Positions 10,591 through 20,735 of a stretch of DNA of 64,000 bases are shown one piece after another. This stretch comes from Taxillus chinensis. Its lineage: Eukaryota > Streptophyta > Magnoliopsida > Santalales > Loranthaceae. The translations under genes and the position numbers were made by a program. How positions within the stretch are numbered: position 1 is the first letter of the stretch; the number at the start of each line of letters is the position of its first letter. The DNA lies in assembly GCA_023512835.1 (NCBI GenBank), contig CM042087.1:13424853-13488852 (forward strand). The letters run 5' to 3'. The notes below the pieces were generated by a model. It saw nothing but the letters and a program-made list of their open reading frames with translations. It had not been told where the DNA came from and did no database searches.

Positions 10591-11228
10591 TTGAGTCCTT
10601 TGGTTGTTGTGCTTGAGTTGTACCAGCGCGTCCGGGAGGGACAATTGGGTGACATTGAGTGTGAGGTTCTCCGTGCCCGTATTGAGGCTGGTGAGCTATC
10701 TGAGGACTGGACAGAGGGTCTTGAGCATGAGTTGTCTTTTCAGGGGCGGCTAGTAGTGGCTTCTTCTCTCCGGGACGAGGTGATGAGGGAGTTTCATCAG
10801 TCTAGGCTTGCCGTGCATCCAGGGGGTACGAAGATGTATCATGCACTTCGGGCACATTTTTGGTGGCCTGGGATGAAACGTGATGTAACTGCTTTTGTTT
10901 CGAGGTGCCTCACTTGTCAACAAGTGAAGGCTGAGCACCAAAGGCCAGCGGGCATGTTACAGTCATTGCCAATTGCCGACTGGAAATGGGACCACATAGC
11001 GATGGACTTTGTAACTGGACTTCCACCCACCGCTGGGCGGAAGGACATGATATGGGTGATTGTGGACCGGCTGACTAAGTCGGCCCATTTTCTTGCTGTC
11101 CGTGAGTGGGATTCCATCGGGGTCTTAAGTCAGTTGTATGTGAACGAGGTAGTGCGACTGCATGGGGTGCCATCATCAATTGTGTCCGACAGGGATTCGA
11201 GGTTTACTTCTCGTTTTTGGGCAGGCTT
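10591..11228 (+). pseudogene. G1 integrase, C-terminally truncated
   Basis: Integrase inserts the cDNA into chromosomes. The H2C2 zinc-binding region is visible ([20 protein letters not shown], then [16 protein letters not shown]). It is followed by the rve core with first Asp in [12 protein letters not shown], and a second Asp in [18 protein letters not shown]. The catalytic Glu and everything after it are lost where the sequence changes character at about 11228. The chromodomain typical of Tekay/Del elements would lie downstream, so lineage cannot be proven from this copy. Confidence 0.87.
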
Positions 11229-11395
11229 GCTGACCTAAATAAATTGTGTCTATAGGTTTTGCAGCAAGTGCACTGGTCAAGTAATAAAATGGAGTATTAA
11301 GACTCCGGTTGTCGAACCCACAGGGAGGTAGCTAATGCTGTTAAGCAGCAAGCACTAAGCTAACAAATTGATTTTATGTCTGGACACTTGATTTT
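11229..11395. other. Unclassified sequence at G1/Copia-A junction
   Basis: About 165 bp match neither the G1 integrase nor the Copia LTR to the right. They include AAGTGCACTGGTCAAGTAAT and GGTTGTCGAACCCACAGGG, which look like part of a repeat. No ORF and no terminal repeats are visible. It may be filler captured during the deletion that removed the 3' half of G1 and the end of the Copia-A LTR. Confidence 0.4.
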
Positions 11396-12354
11396 TGTTG
11401 TGCAAATAGTCTTACATTGGGAAGTAGCGAGCCGGTGACTTTGAATACGAAGAAATAAGTTGAAGTAGCGTCTTCTTGAATCCGGTGTAAGGTTCCTTAT
11501 TCCGTGCTAAACTAAGCTCGGCTCCTTACTCCGTAATACTGATTGCTTACTCCGTATCAATTTGGTACTGGAATCCTTATTCCGTGTAAGCGCTTCCTTA
11601 CTCCGTATGAAATAGAAGGTCGGAGTGCTTACTCCGCATCAGCGCTTCCTTACTTCGCATTAGTTAAAGGAACGGATGGCTTACTCCGTATCAGCACATC
11701 CTTACTCAGCATGAGTGAGTGGTTCAGATTTCTTACTCCACATCTAGTTTCCTTACTCCGCATGAGTTAAAGGAACGGATGGCTTACTCCGTATCAGCAC
11801 ATCCTTACTCCGCATGAGTGAGTGGTTTGGATTCGTTACTCCGTATCTAGTTTCCTTACTCCGTGCGAATAAAGACTCAAGTCCTTATTCCATAGAAGTG
11901 CTTCCTTACTCCGCATCTATGAAAGGCTCGGATTCCTTACTCCGTGTATTCTTTCTTTAGTCCGGTTGAGTGAAAGACTTATCTTTTTAACTCCGTGCTG
12001 ACTCTCTTACTCCGTGTGACTTTGTAGACTAAGATTCTTACTCCGCATTGTTTAGACTTAGTCCGTTGAAGTATTAAACGTGGATTTCTTAGTCTGTAGC
12101 TTTTAGGTTCTTAGTCCGCACGAATGATCCTTATTCCGTATGAGGCAAAGACTTGGTTATATACCAAGTGTTTGACGACACTCATTCTCACCTGGATCAG
12201 GATTATGTATCCCGTCCTTAGCTTTGCTCACACGAGTGTAGATCCCGATGAAGGTCATATCTTTTGTAATGACTTAAGATAAAACAATAAAGGTCTCAAA
12301 TCAAATTACATAGGGATTTATCAGCATTATCCAAATTCTGGGCTTGGTCCATCA
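11396..12354 (-). mobile_element. Copia copy A 3' LTR, truncated
   Basis: On the minus strand the LTR starts at 12354 with TGATGGACCAAGCCCAGAAT; copy C has TGTTGGATGAAGCCCAGAAT. It continues through the dense CTTACTCCG repeat array (about 11470-12150) and stops near 11396, where its last 400-500 bp, including the TATA-box region, are missing. It is very similar to the LTRs at 23839 and 41634. Confidence 0.82.
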
Positions 12355-12365
12355 ATCTCCCCCAA
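12355..12365 (-). promoter_or_regulatory. Copia copy A polypurine tract
   Basis: On the minus strand TTGGGGGAGAT directly precedes the LTR start. It is identical to the tract at 53399-53409 in copy C and is the expected plus-strand primer site for reverse transcription. Confidence 0.75.
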
Positions 12366-12563
12366 TTATGGATATGTCCAAACCTTTTGTAATCTGATCT
12401 GGTAAGCAATGCAAAGAGATAACAAACAGAAAAGAAATTACACCCATTTTCATTGATCAGCAATAAAGTACAATTCAGCCTTTATACAAAATCTTCATTA
12501 AGGTACATAAGGCTTACTATACTTGAAGATCATCGTTGCAGCCTTCTCTCTAAGCTCCATTGT

Positions 12564-13640
12564 CTACTCCATTGTGTAGGCTTGGATACTGTTCCAGTTT
12601 TTATCCACCTTGACAATAGATTTGATAAAGAAACAGAGAAAGGCTCCGCAGCTATCTCCATCAAGCTGTTGTGGTACTAGCTTCTTGCCCCGGACCGTCG
12701 CCTTCAGCTTTTCAATTGGACCCAACGAAGTTAGGCCCCTTTCTTCATAAAGCCCCGATTGCTTTACGGCTTCCGTCAGATGAATACGCAGAGGCTCAAA
12801 TTGATTCTTTCTAACATTTTGCTCCACAATTTGATGGGAATCAATTAGAATCAGCTACTTGGACGGAATCATAAAGACAACCAGCATGAAGTGCGGCGTC
12901 ATGACCCGGTATGGAATGAGAACAAATTGAAGAGTCTTCCAGGGAGTGCTATCTTCAGCAGTTCCGTTAATGAAGGTCTGAATATCGGCTAAGTCTGGAA
13001 GATATCCTTCATTCCAACAAGGCAAGATATCAAACATGTGCCTGTCCTTGTATAGGGAAGAAAACAACCTTATTTCCATCTTAAATACTCGCGAGAAGTT
13101 GTTTATGTCTTCTGTGGTGAGCAGACCCGTCTCAGAACGAATAGTCCTTATGTCTTGAGGAGAGAAGGGGTACAACTTGGATAGACATCTTCTCTCAGCA
13201 TTTGACGCGGCATACCTGGCCATAGCATTAAAAACACTTCCATCCTCATCAAGAGGATCAAGATCCGCGTATGATGGGAGGAAGGTGTCATCCGCTGCAG
13301 ATAGAGTGGTCGAAGGAGGAGCTGCACTAGAGGAGCTGGGCTGAGAGAAGTGGCTGCGTTTGGGGATGGTAACTCCCTTAAGCAGTGAGGATGCAGACCG
13401 CTTTTTTTCAGCACGAGAGGAGGAAGGTGTAGGAGGATCAGATGACACTTTCTCCCCCGGTTGGGCAGATCGGCGAGGGACGGGAGGAGGATGAGCCATC
13501 GTGTGGGTCAAGTTCGCAAAAGAGGTGGACAGGGAATAGACGGACGAGCCGACAAGGTCCATCTTTTGCTCGATGGAGGTGGAAGAGTCGGTTAAGGCGG
13601 AGAGGAGTTGGGCACCAAGGGCATCAACCTTAGCGGCGAT
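12564..13640 (-). pseudogene. Copia copy A aORF: coiled-coil and Ulp1-like protease domain
   Basis: This is the C-terminal half of the extra ORF of this Copia family. A helical stretch (KVDALGAQLLSALTDSSTSI, about 13630-13570) leads into a Ser/Pro-rich basic linker (GVTIPKRSHF) and then a C48-type peptidase domain. The visible signature is TPHFMLVVF (catalytic His), LILIDSH (Asp), VPQQLDGDSCGAFLCFF (oxyanion Gln and catalytic Cys). Ulp1 enzymes cleave SUMO-type conjugates; here the substrate is unknown. A single TAG (rc of 12849-12851 area) interrupts PSK/LILIDSH and looks like a CAG-to-TAG change. The N-terminal half was removed by a deletion whose junction is near 13650. Confidence 0.78.
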
Positions 13641-13653
13641 GGCAAAAATTTGG

Positions 13654-13800
13654 AGAGCAACAGAATCCGAACTAATGAGGAACAGAACTTAATGCATTGA
13701 AAATGAATGTAATAGACACATACAGACAAAAGAATGATCAGTGTTACTGAATCAAGGCATATGTCAGATAATAAACACACAAGTTCATTTTGGTCCACAT
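13654..13800 (-). other. Copia copy A pol-aORF spacer fragment
   Basis: This is the reverse complement of sequence very close to 49725-49870 in copy C, the untranslated spacer between the RNase H stop and the aORF. In copy A it joins directly to the coiled-coil part of the aORF, which defines an internal deletion of about 2.2 kb relative to copy C. Confidence 0.75.
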
Positions 13801-15077
13801 TGCTGGATCAAACCTAGAATTTGGATAATGCAGAACAAACCCTATGTAATTTGACTCGGGATGTTTCATGTTTACAATTAAGTCGTGCAGATGAATTAAC
13901 TCTAATCCGAACCTACTCGTGTGAGAACAAAGCTAAGGACAGGATACATAATCCTCATCCGGATCATTATGAGTATCGTAATTCACTTGGTACATAACCA
14001 AGTCTTCATCCGGAGTAAGGACTTTTCGTGAGGACTAAAGACTTGACAAAATGACTTGAGGAACCCGTGTCTAACTCTCAATTTGACTAAGTCAATTGAT
14101 ACAGAATAAGATTCCAAGTCTATCACTCGCATGGAATAAGAGAGACTTGTTGCGGAGAGAGAATCGAAATTGTCACTCCACTGGACTAAAGAAAAAGAAA
14201 ACACGGACTGAGAAATCCGAGTCTCATTCGAATGGAGCAAGAACAATTGTTGCGGAGTAAGGACAACAAATGCGGAATAAGGAATCTGACCTATTACTCA
14301 TGCGGAGTAAGCATTCAGTACCTACTTTATGCGGAGTAAGGAAGCGCTGACACGGAACAAGGATTCCTGGACTTCATTCACACAGAGTAAGCAACCACTG
14401 ACACGGAGTAAGGATCCGAGCTTCACTGATACGGAGTAAGGAACCTTATGACGAACTAAGAAGACGCTACTTCATCATTTCCAAGCCGCTTTTATTGCAA
14501 TCAGCTCGCTTCGTCCCGATGTAAAACAAACTCGTTGAAAACCTAAATTCTTACACATGGATCACACGGAGATGTGGACGCGGTCTCAAATGCAATTGGA
14601 ATCAAGCAAAGAATTCATTACAACTTATGCTTCCAATATTTCGAGCTCCACATCCGCAGCAGTTAAAGCTTCAGCATTTTTCGATGAAGAACTTCAATGC
14701 TCCACACTGCTCGGAAAATGCAGTTCCAAGATAGATTCCTAGGATGTCTATATATACCTAAAGCAATGTAAAATATATGTGCGCTTACTAAAACTGAAAT
14801 ACGAACAAGCGTGTATCGTGTGAAAGAGCATATACATAGATCTACAGCTAAGTGTGTGTAACAATAACAGAGTGTTGAGTTGTAATCAGCTAAAGCGCTG
14901 TTTTGCTTCGTTGTAATTATCTTCAGATAATAAAGCAACATACTTCCACTACCTGATAAATCTTCCGCACTGATTTTATCCGTTTAACCAGAGTGAGTGT
15001 CTAGCCATATATAGAGAGAGAGAGAAAGAATTTTCAAAGAGCCTATTCACCCCCCTCTAGGCTCTCCGGGACCAACA
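13801..15077 (+). mobile_element. Copia copy B 5' LTR
   Basis: This begins TGCTGGATCAAACCTAGAAT at 13801 and ends GGGACCAACA at 15077, about 1.28 kb. It contains the CGGAGTAAGGA-type repeat array (about 14005-14460), a TATA box TCTATATATACC (14747-14758), a GA run (15011-15025) and the CTATTCACCCCCCTCTAG block (15045-15061) just before the end. It is more diverged from the copy A, C and D LTRs than those are from each other. Confidence 0.85.
14747..14758 (+). promoter_or_regulatory. Copia copy B LTR TATA box
   Basis: TCTATATATACC occupies the same place as TCTATAAATAG at 42717 in copy C, about 330 bp before the LTR end and after the repeat array. This is the presumed promoter of the genomic transcript. 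Confidence 0.6.
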
Positions 15078-15078
15078 A

Positions 15079-15092
15079 GTGGTATCAGAGCA
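15079..15092 (+). promoter_or_regulatory. Copia copy B primer-binding site
   Basis: GTGGTATCAGAGCA follows the LTR end by one base. TGGTATCAGAGC is complementary to the 3' end of plant initiator-Met tRNA, the standard minus-strand primer of Copia elements. Confidence 0.85.
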
Positions 15093-15125
15093 AGTTCTAC
15101 CTACTCACTCCCTCTCAACTTAACA

Positions 15126-17376
15126 ATGGCTGAAGAAAGCAGTATGCTATTCAATACCCGCCTTAACTCCGGGGGAGCTCAAGAGCCCCTTCCCAACCGA
15201 AGCAGTAGTGAAAATGTTGATCCACCTCAACCTGCTGCTGCCGCTGCTCCTCAACCACGAAGTTCAGGCTACACCTTAAGCAAACCGCCAAAGTTCACAC
15301 TAGAGCTTTTCTCCCAGTGGAAAGCTCACATGAAGATGTTCATGACCTGTCATGATCATCTAATGTGGCCTTGTCTTCATCAGGAGCTTCCCATTCTGAT
15401 GACCATCGGAGAAAATGGGGTCAGGAGGCCAAAGACTGATGCTGAACTCACTCACGATGAAAGAGCCTGGCAATACGCCAGTGAAAAGGCTCTAGCTTAC
15501 GTGACATCGTCCTTGGACTCAGAGGCTTTCACAGACGTCCTGGGCTGCACGACAGCAAAAGCTGTGTGGGACAAATTGACTATTCTATATGAAGGAAGTT
15601 AATCCCAGATGCAGAACGTCATTTGCGCTCTCAGACAGAACTTTGAGAGTTTCAACCACAAACCTGGCAAATCCCTGGAGAGCATCTATCAATGATTCGG
15701 CAAGCTCATCCTAGAATTGAAAGCTATCAACGAGCACTACACTCAGTTCCAAATAGATGACAAGTTCTTTCGTTCCTTGTCGGATCGCTATTACTCCAAG
15801 CAGCTCCAGATGCAATCCAAAGACAACTGGCAGTATGCTCTCCTTGAAGAGCTATATGGAGAGCTATGGACTCATGAGGTCAGATTCAAATACACTGACC
15901 GAGACGAGAAGATAGCTCAGAGAGAAAAGGGGGTAGCTCTTAAGGCTACGACTGGACCAAGTATGCTGACGGAGGATGATACAGAAGAGCCAGAAAACTC
16001 TGACTCGGACATGGAAGAAGAAATAGCACTCCTAGTGAAATCCTTCACATGATTTCTGCGGAAAAGCAGAAAAGGATTCAGAAGAGGCTCTTCCTCATAC
16101 TCGAGAAGGAAGGAGCGGACGGAATCGACATCACAAGACTGCTACAATTGCGGGAAACCTGGTCATTGGGCCAAGGACTATAGATCCAAACCCAAGATGG
16201 CCGACAAGGATGACAAAGTTAAACCCCGACGTTCCACCTCAGACAATATCAAAATGAAGAGGAAGGCGTTCGTCTCAAAATACAACGGTGGTTCGGAAGA
16301 AGAAGAGGAATCTTCAGACGACGAACCAACGGAAAAGGTGAACGTCTGCCTCATGGCAAACGCTGAGGTACCTTCTATCTCTGAGCTCTTGAGTAAATTA
16401 GAATCTCTTACTAAGGAACGTGATGATGAAAAGAATGAGAGATTAATAATTACTCAAATGTATCAAAATATGAGTGGTCAGACTAAACGCCTAGAACTTA
16501 CTATTTCTAAACTTGAAAAGGACATAGCTGACTACCGAAGCAGGGAGGTTTGGTATCACGACCTAAGAGCTGAAAATCACTTGCTGAATACCAACCTCAC
16601 AGGCATGAATGTTAATCTTAAAAGACTCGAGATTGAACTTGAGAAGGAAAAGGAAATAAATCATAAATGGCTAAAATCCGGAGAAATAGCCTCTACATTT
16701 AGAACTGATCCTGACAATATCCGAGTCAAACCTGGCCTAGGATCCGAATCCACTTCCACTACTCCAGCTACTGAGTGCCCTCTGGACTACACTCCAAAAC
16801 TAACCAACCTATATCCTATTAGTACATCTAAACCGTTGGATGGTTTTGTTTCAGGTGGTACTGTAGTTTATGATTGGAAGAGAGGCTGTTACTGCTAATC
16901 CCGAAGTAGTAGCACCCGTACCAAACGATGAAGGGAAGGTTGCTGTAGTTAAAGCCGAAACTACAGTACCCAAAAACAAAGAAAAGGCAAAGGTTGACAC
17001 TTCTAGGGCCAAGAACGCGTCACCCGTTCGCAGAGGATTAGGCCATAGGGAACAGAGTAGGAAACCTATTAAACCAAAGAAACCTGTATTCCCCACTGTA
17101 ACTCCACTTCATAGTGTCTGTTCGATATGTTGTGAAATAGGTCACTACCATTATGAATGTTGGAGTCTATCTGATGACTGGTTATGTAATAACTTCTCAA
17201 TCAATAAAAATCAGGTTGTCAAAAAGGGTTCTTCTCGAAAATCTAAAGCAACTAATACGAAAAAGACTAAGTCAACCTGGAAAGTTAAAGTTTCGTACAA
17301 CGTAAAATCCAGAATAGTTGACACTGGTGTTGCCTCTCCTAACCGCCCGAAACAAGTTTGGGCACCAAAAGTGTAA
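15126..17376 (+). pseudogene. gag: Copia copy B gag, broken
   Basis: Large Copia gag starting at ATG 15126 (AEESSMLFNTRLNSGG). A UBN2-type domain (FSQWKAHMKMFMTC; WDKLTILYEGS; later LPILMTIGENGVRRPKTDAE) is followed by a zinc knuckle at about 16140-16181 reading CYNCGKPGHWAKDY, where the last Cys has become Tyr (copy C keeps Cys). An acidic stretch, a coiled-coil region (about 16390-16670) and the GFVSGGTVVYD motif follow. The frame holds in-frame stops near 15600, 15693 and 16050. Near 16880 it shifts by one frame relative to copy C, and the last part runs to 17376. The length, over 700 codons, fits SIRE-type gag. Confidence 0.85.
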
Positions 17377-17424
17377 TCTGTTGTCTTGCAGGAGCATCTA
17401 TGGAATTCACTGCCATCTCACTTG

Positions 17425-18010
17425 AGGTCAAAGATCAATCAAAGCAAGTGGATACTCGATAGCAGATGCTCCGGACATATGACGGGTGATAAGTCTCTGC
17501 TCGTGGATGTAACTGACAAATGAGGCCCATCCGTAACATATGGTGACAACAGTAAAGATAAGACTGTGGGGTATGGCACTTTAACCAATGGCTGTGTATC
17601 AATTACTAAGGTTGCATTAGTCGAAGGTTTGAAGCATAATCTGTTGAGTGTCAGTAATTTATGTCACAAAGGATTCACAGTTTCCTTTTTGTCAAACACC
17701 TGCACAGTTAGAGATAATTTATCCGGAGATATTAAGTTATCCGGATCAAGAGATGGGGACATATATTTTGTGGTCTTGAGAAACAATTCTTCTGACCCTG
17801 TATGCTTCCTCACTACAGCATCACATGAAGATAGTTGGCTATGGCACAAGCGTTGCGCACATTTAAATTTTAAGACTTTGTCTAAATTAGCGTTGCTTTA
17901 TTTGGTCACTGGCTTGCCTAAACACAAATACTCCAGAGACACACTCTGTCGAGAATGCCAACTTAGCAAACAGACCAAATATAGTTTTAAGAGCAAATCA
18001 GTTAATTTAA
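17425..18010 (+). pseudogene. Copia copy B protease and GAG-pre-integrase region
   Basis: The protease active site reads KWILDSRCSGHMTG (17443-17484); copy C has DSGCSGHMTG, so the active-site Gly is Arg here. A TGA at 17521 interrupts the protease (the same codon is CGA in copy C). The GAG-pre-integrase zinc-binding region follows: WLWHKRCAHLNFKTLSKLAL (about 17837-17896) and CRECQLSKQTKYSFKS (about 17950-17997), giving an HHCC-type set. Confidence 0.82.
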
Positions 18011-18870
18011 TAACTGCTCCCTTACAACTACTTCACATGGATCTTTGTGGTCCCATTTCTATTTCTTCTCTTGCTGGTGCGAGATATACCCTTGTGGTTA
18101 TCGATGACTTCACCAGGTACACATGGGTGTTGTTCCTGAAATCTAAGGATCAAACATTTGAACACCTTGTTGATCTCTTCAACTAGATAAGTAACTCACA
18201 AGGACTGAGCATTAAATGCATTAGGAGTGATCATGGTACAGAATTTGACTTTTCAGATATGAGGTCCTATTGTTCTGAACAGGGCATTCAGCACGACTTC
18301 TCTGTGCCCAGAACTCCACAACAAAATGGGGTAGCTGAGCGCAAGAATCGCACTTTAGTCGAGGCTGGCAGATCAATGTTAGCATGGGCAAAGCTTCCTC
18401 TCTGTCTATGGGCTGAAGCGGTGTCTACTGCCTGCTATGTTCAGAATAGAACTCTTATAAATAAATTTACCATGAAAACACCCTATGAGATGTGGAAAGG
18501 CCGAAAGCCTTCTATTTCACACTTCAGAACGTTTGGGTGTACTTGCTACGTACTGAACAATGGAAAAGAATCCCGGAATAAATTTGAACCAAAATATGAT
18601 GATAGGATATTTATTAGGTATTCATTTCATAGCAAGGCTTATCAGGTTTTCAATAGAAAGCTCCTCAAAGTTGAAGAATCTATCTATGTGACCTTTGATG
18701 AAGCTAACCTGGATTGGTCGAAAGTTGGTTCTCCAATTTCTAATGTGCAGGATCAAGACGACAACATTGACTACTCAAAGTTTATAAATGTTCCTGTCGC
18801 TCCTACTGACCAACCACGTGGCACCAGTGAAGAACGAAGAAATGAGGCAGATGATGCTACGGATGAATCG
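18011..18870 (+). pseudogene. Copia copy B integrase
   Basis: Retroviral-type integrase core with all three acidic residues visible: Asp in [11 protein letters not shown], Asp in [10 protein letters not shown] (about 18224-18251) and Glu in [14 protein letters not shown] (about 18316-18357). The C-terminal part has the Copia-typical [24 protein letters not shown] at 18184, at a Trp position in copy C, breaks it between the first and second Asp. The rest reads in the same frame into RT. Confidence 0.85.
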
Positions 18871-19129
18871 AACTCGGGACTTCCACTTAACTCCGGACAT
18901 ATTCCTTCGGGTATTCAAAATACCGGAGTACCTTCAAGTCCATCCGGACCAGCTAATATAGAAATGAATAGTAATGGAGAACCTATTGATATGGATAATG
19001 CTGGCCCGGAAGAAGCTCACACAGCAGACGAACAAGAACCACCTAATCTGACAGAGCTTCAAATCATTGCGTATTCACCACCACTTGCACAAAACTATCG
19101 GTGGACTCGAAACCACCCTCAAGAACAAG

Positions 19130-20075
19130 TGATTGGTGATCCTACTGTTGGTGTTAGAACAAGGGTAGCCACCTCCAACATGTGCCTCTACTCTTGCTTT
19201 TTGTCGCAAATAGAGCCAAAGGTGGTGGAAGAAGCACTTGAAGATTCAAATTGGATAGACGCCATGCAGGAAGAGTTAAATCAGTTCAAGAGGAATGATG
19301 TGTGGACTCTAGTGCTCAGGCCAAAGTCTCAACAAGTCATTGGAGTTAAATGGGTGTTCTGGAACAAACTTGATACGGACGGAATCGTAATCCGGAACAA
19401 AGCCCGACTGGTAGCCAAGGGTTATCATCAAGAAGAAGGAATCGACTACGACGAAACCTTTGCCCCAGTAGCCAGACTTGAGGCAATCAGAATGTTCTTG
19501 GCATACGCTTCATACGAAAACTTTAAAGTTTATCAAATCAATGTCAAGAGTGCATTTCTGAATGGAGATCTTCAGGAGGAGGTATATGTTGAACAACCTC
19601 CAGGTTTCATTGAACCCAAGGCTGGACATCTGGTTTACAAACTAAGGAAAGCCTTGTATGGATTGAAGCAAGCTCCAAGAGCCTGGTACGACACACTTTC
19701 GAAATTCTTACTTGCTCACAACTTTCAAAAAAGGGAAGATTGACACCACGCTATTCTTATGAAAAGAGAAAGGACATACTCTGATCGTACAGATCTACGT
19801 GGACGATATCATTTTCGGATCAACTAATCCGAAGTTTTGTGATGAGTTCGCCAAGTTGATGACTGGCAAGTTTGAGATGAGTATGATGGGAGAACTGTCT
19901 TACTTCCTTGGGATCGAAGTCAAACAACTGAAGGAAGGGATCTTCAACAACCAAGCTAAGTACACTCGTGACTTAATCAAGAAGTTTGGTATGGAAGGTT
20001 CATCTCCTGTCAAAACTCCAATGCCAGTCAGTGCCAAGTTAGACCTAGATGTTGATGGCAAATCAGTGAATGTAC
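19130..20075 (+). pseudogene. Copia copy B reverse transcriptase
   Basis: Copia RT. Motifs include [52 protein letters not shown] and YVDDIIFGSTNPKF (about 19796-19837). The first catalytic Asp is changed: the motif reads [13 protein letters not shown] (Asn at 19540-19542), where copy C has QMDVKSAF. A one-base gain in the A-run at about 19727 (FQKRED then stop, against FRKGKID in copy C) shifts the frame. The enzyme would be dead on both counts. Confidence 0.87.
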
Positions 20076-20735
20076 AGAGGAATGATTGGATCCTTGCTGT
20101 ATCTTACAGAAAGTCGCCCGGACATAATGTTTGCAACTTGCATCTGCGCAAGATATCAGGCAAATCCCAAAGAGTCACATATGCTTCACGTAAAACGGAT
20201 ATTAAGGTATCTCAAAGGGGCAATGAATTTGGGAGTCTGGTACCCAAAAGAGTCCAACTTTGCCTTATCCGGATATTCTAATGCTGATTTTGCCGGGTGT
20301 CGCATAGACAGGAAAAGCACCAGTGGTACATGCCAATTCCTTGGAAACAGATTGATCTCATGGTTCACTAAGAAGCAGAATTCCGTACCAACCTCTACTG
20401 CTGAAGCAGAATATATAGCTGCTGGGAGTTGCTGCGCACAGCTTCTCTGGATGCAAAGTCAACTTACTAACTACGGCTTCAATATGACATATGTTCTACT
20501 CTACTATGACAATACCAGTGCTATTGCTATTAGCAATAATCCTGTCATGCATCCAAAGACTACACATATAGAGGTCAGGCATCATTTCATTCGCGACCAT
20601 GTTCTTAAAAAGCACATATCTTTGGAACATGTTGCTACTGAAGATCAACTGGCGGATATACTTACAAAGCCCCTACCTGATGTAAGATTTTCTGAACTTC
20701 TTCTCAAATTAGGTATGCTTGACTTTTCTACATAA
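20070..20735 (+). pseudogene. Copia copy B RNase H
   Basis: Copia RNase H C-terminal domain in a new frame after a shift near 20070: YRGMIGSLLYLTESRPDIMF, RILRYLKGAMNLG, GYSNADFAGCRIDRKSTSGT, STAEAEYIAAG, YYDNTSAIAISNNPVMH, RHHFIRDHV, LADILTKPL. The usual GYSDAD reads GYSNAD here. It ends at a stop at 20733, and the pol-aORF spacer follows. Family assignment is firm. Confidence 0.88.

Larger units (their letters stand above)
5186..11228 (+). mobile_element. Gypsy element G1 (Tekay/Del-like), 3' truncated
   Basis: A Ty3/Gypsy retrotransposon in the order LTR, primer-binding site, gag, protease, reverse transcriptase, RNase H, integrase. The gag-pol of such elements directs reverse transcription in cytoplasmic particles and integration in the nucleus. 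G1 lies in the Copia-1 LTR. It ends abruptly in the integrase core near 11228, so the C-terminal integrase region, any chromodomain and the 3' LTR are missing. From 7852 onward the reading frame stays the same across the whole element, apart from in-frame stops and a local deletion in RT. The assignment to Tekay/Del-type chromoviruses rests on LTR termini and integrase style and is an inference. Confidence 0.85.
11396..13800 (-). mobile_element. Copia copy A remnant (LTR, aORF 3' half, spacer)
   Basis: A minus-strand fragment of the Copia family that carries the extra aORF. In element order (high to low coordinate) it holds the end of the spacer between pol and aORF (13800-13654), an internal deletion, the 3' half of the aORF with its Ulp1-like domain, a polypurine tract and a truncated 3' LTR. 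Copy B is inserted at 13801, and the gag-pol of copy A is not found on the far side. Confidence 0.8.

Noticed and set aside
19720..19745. Programmed frameshifting at the A-run in copy B RT
   Set aside because: Copy C reads through this region with one A fewer, and copy B has other disabling changes, so a simple mutation is more likely.
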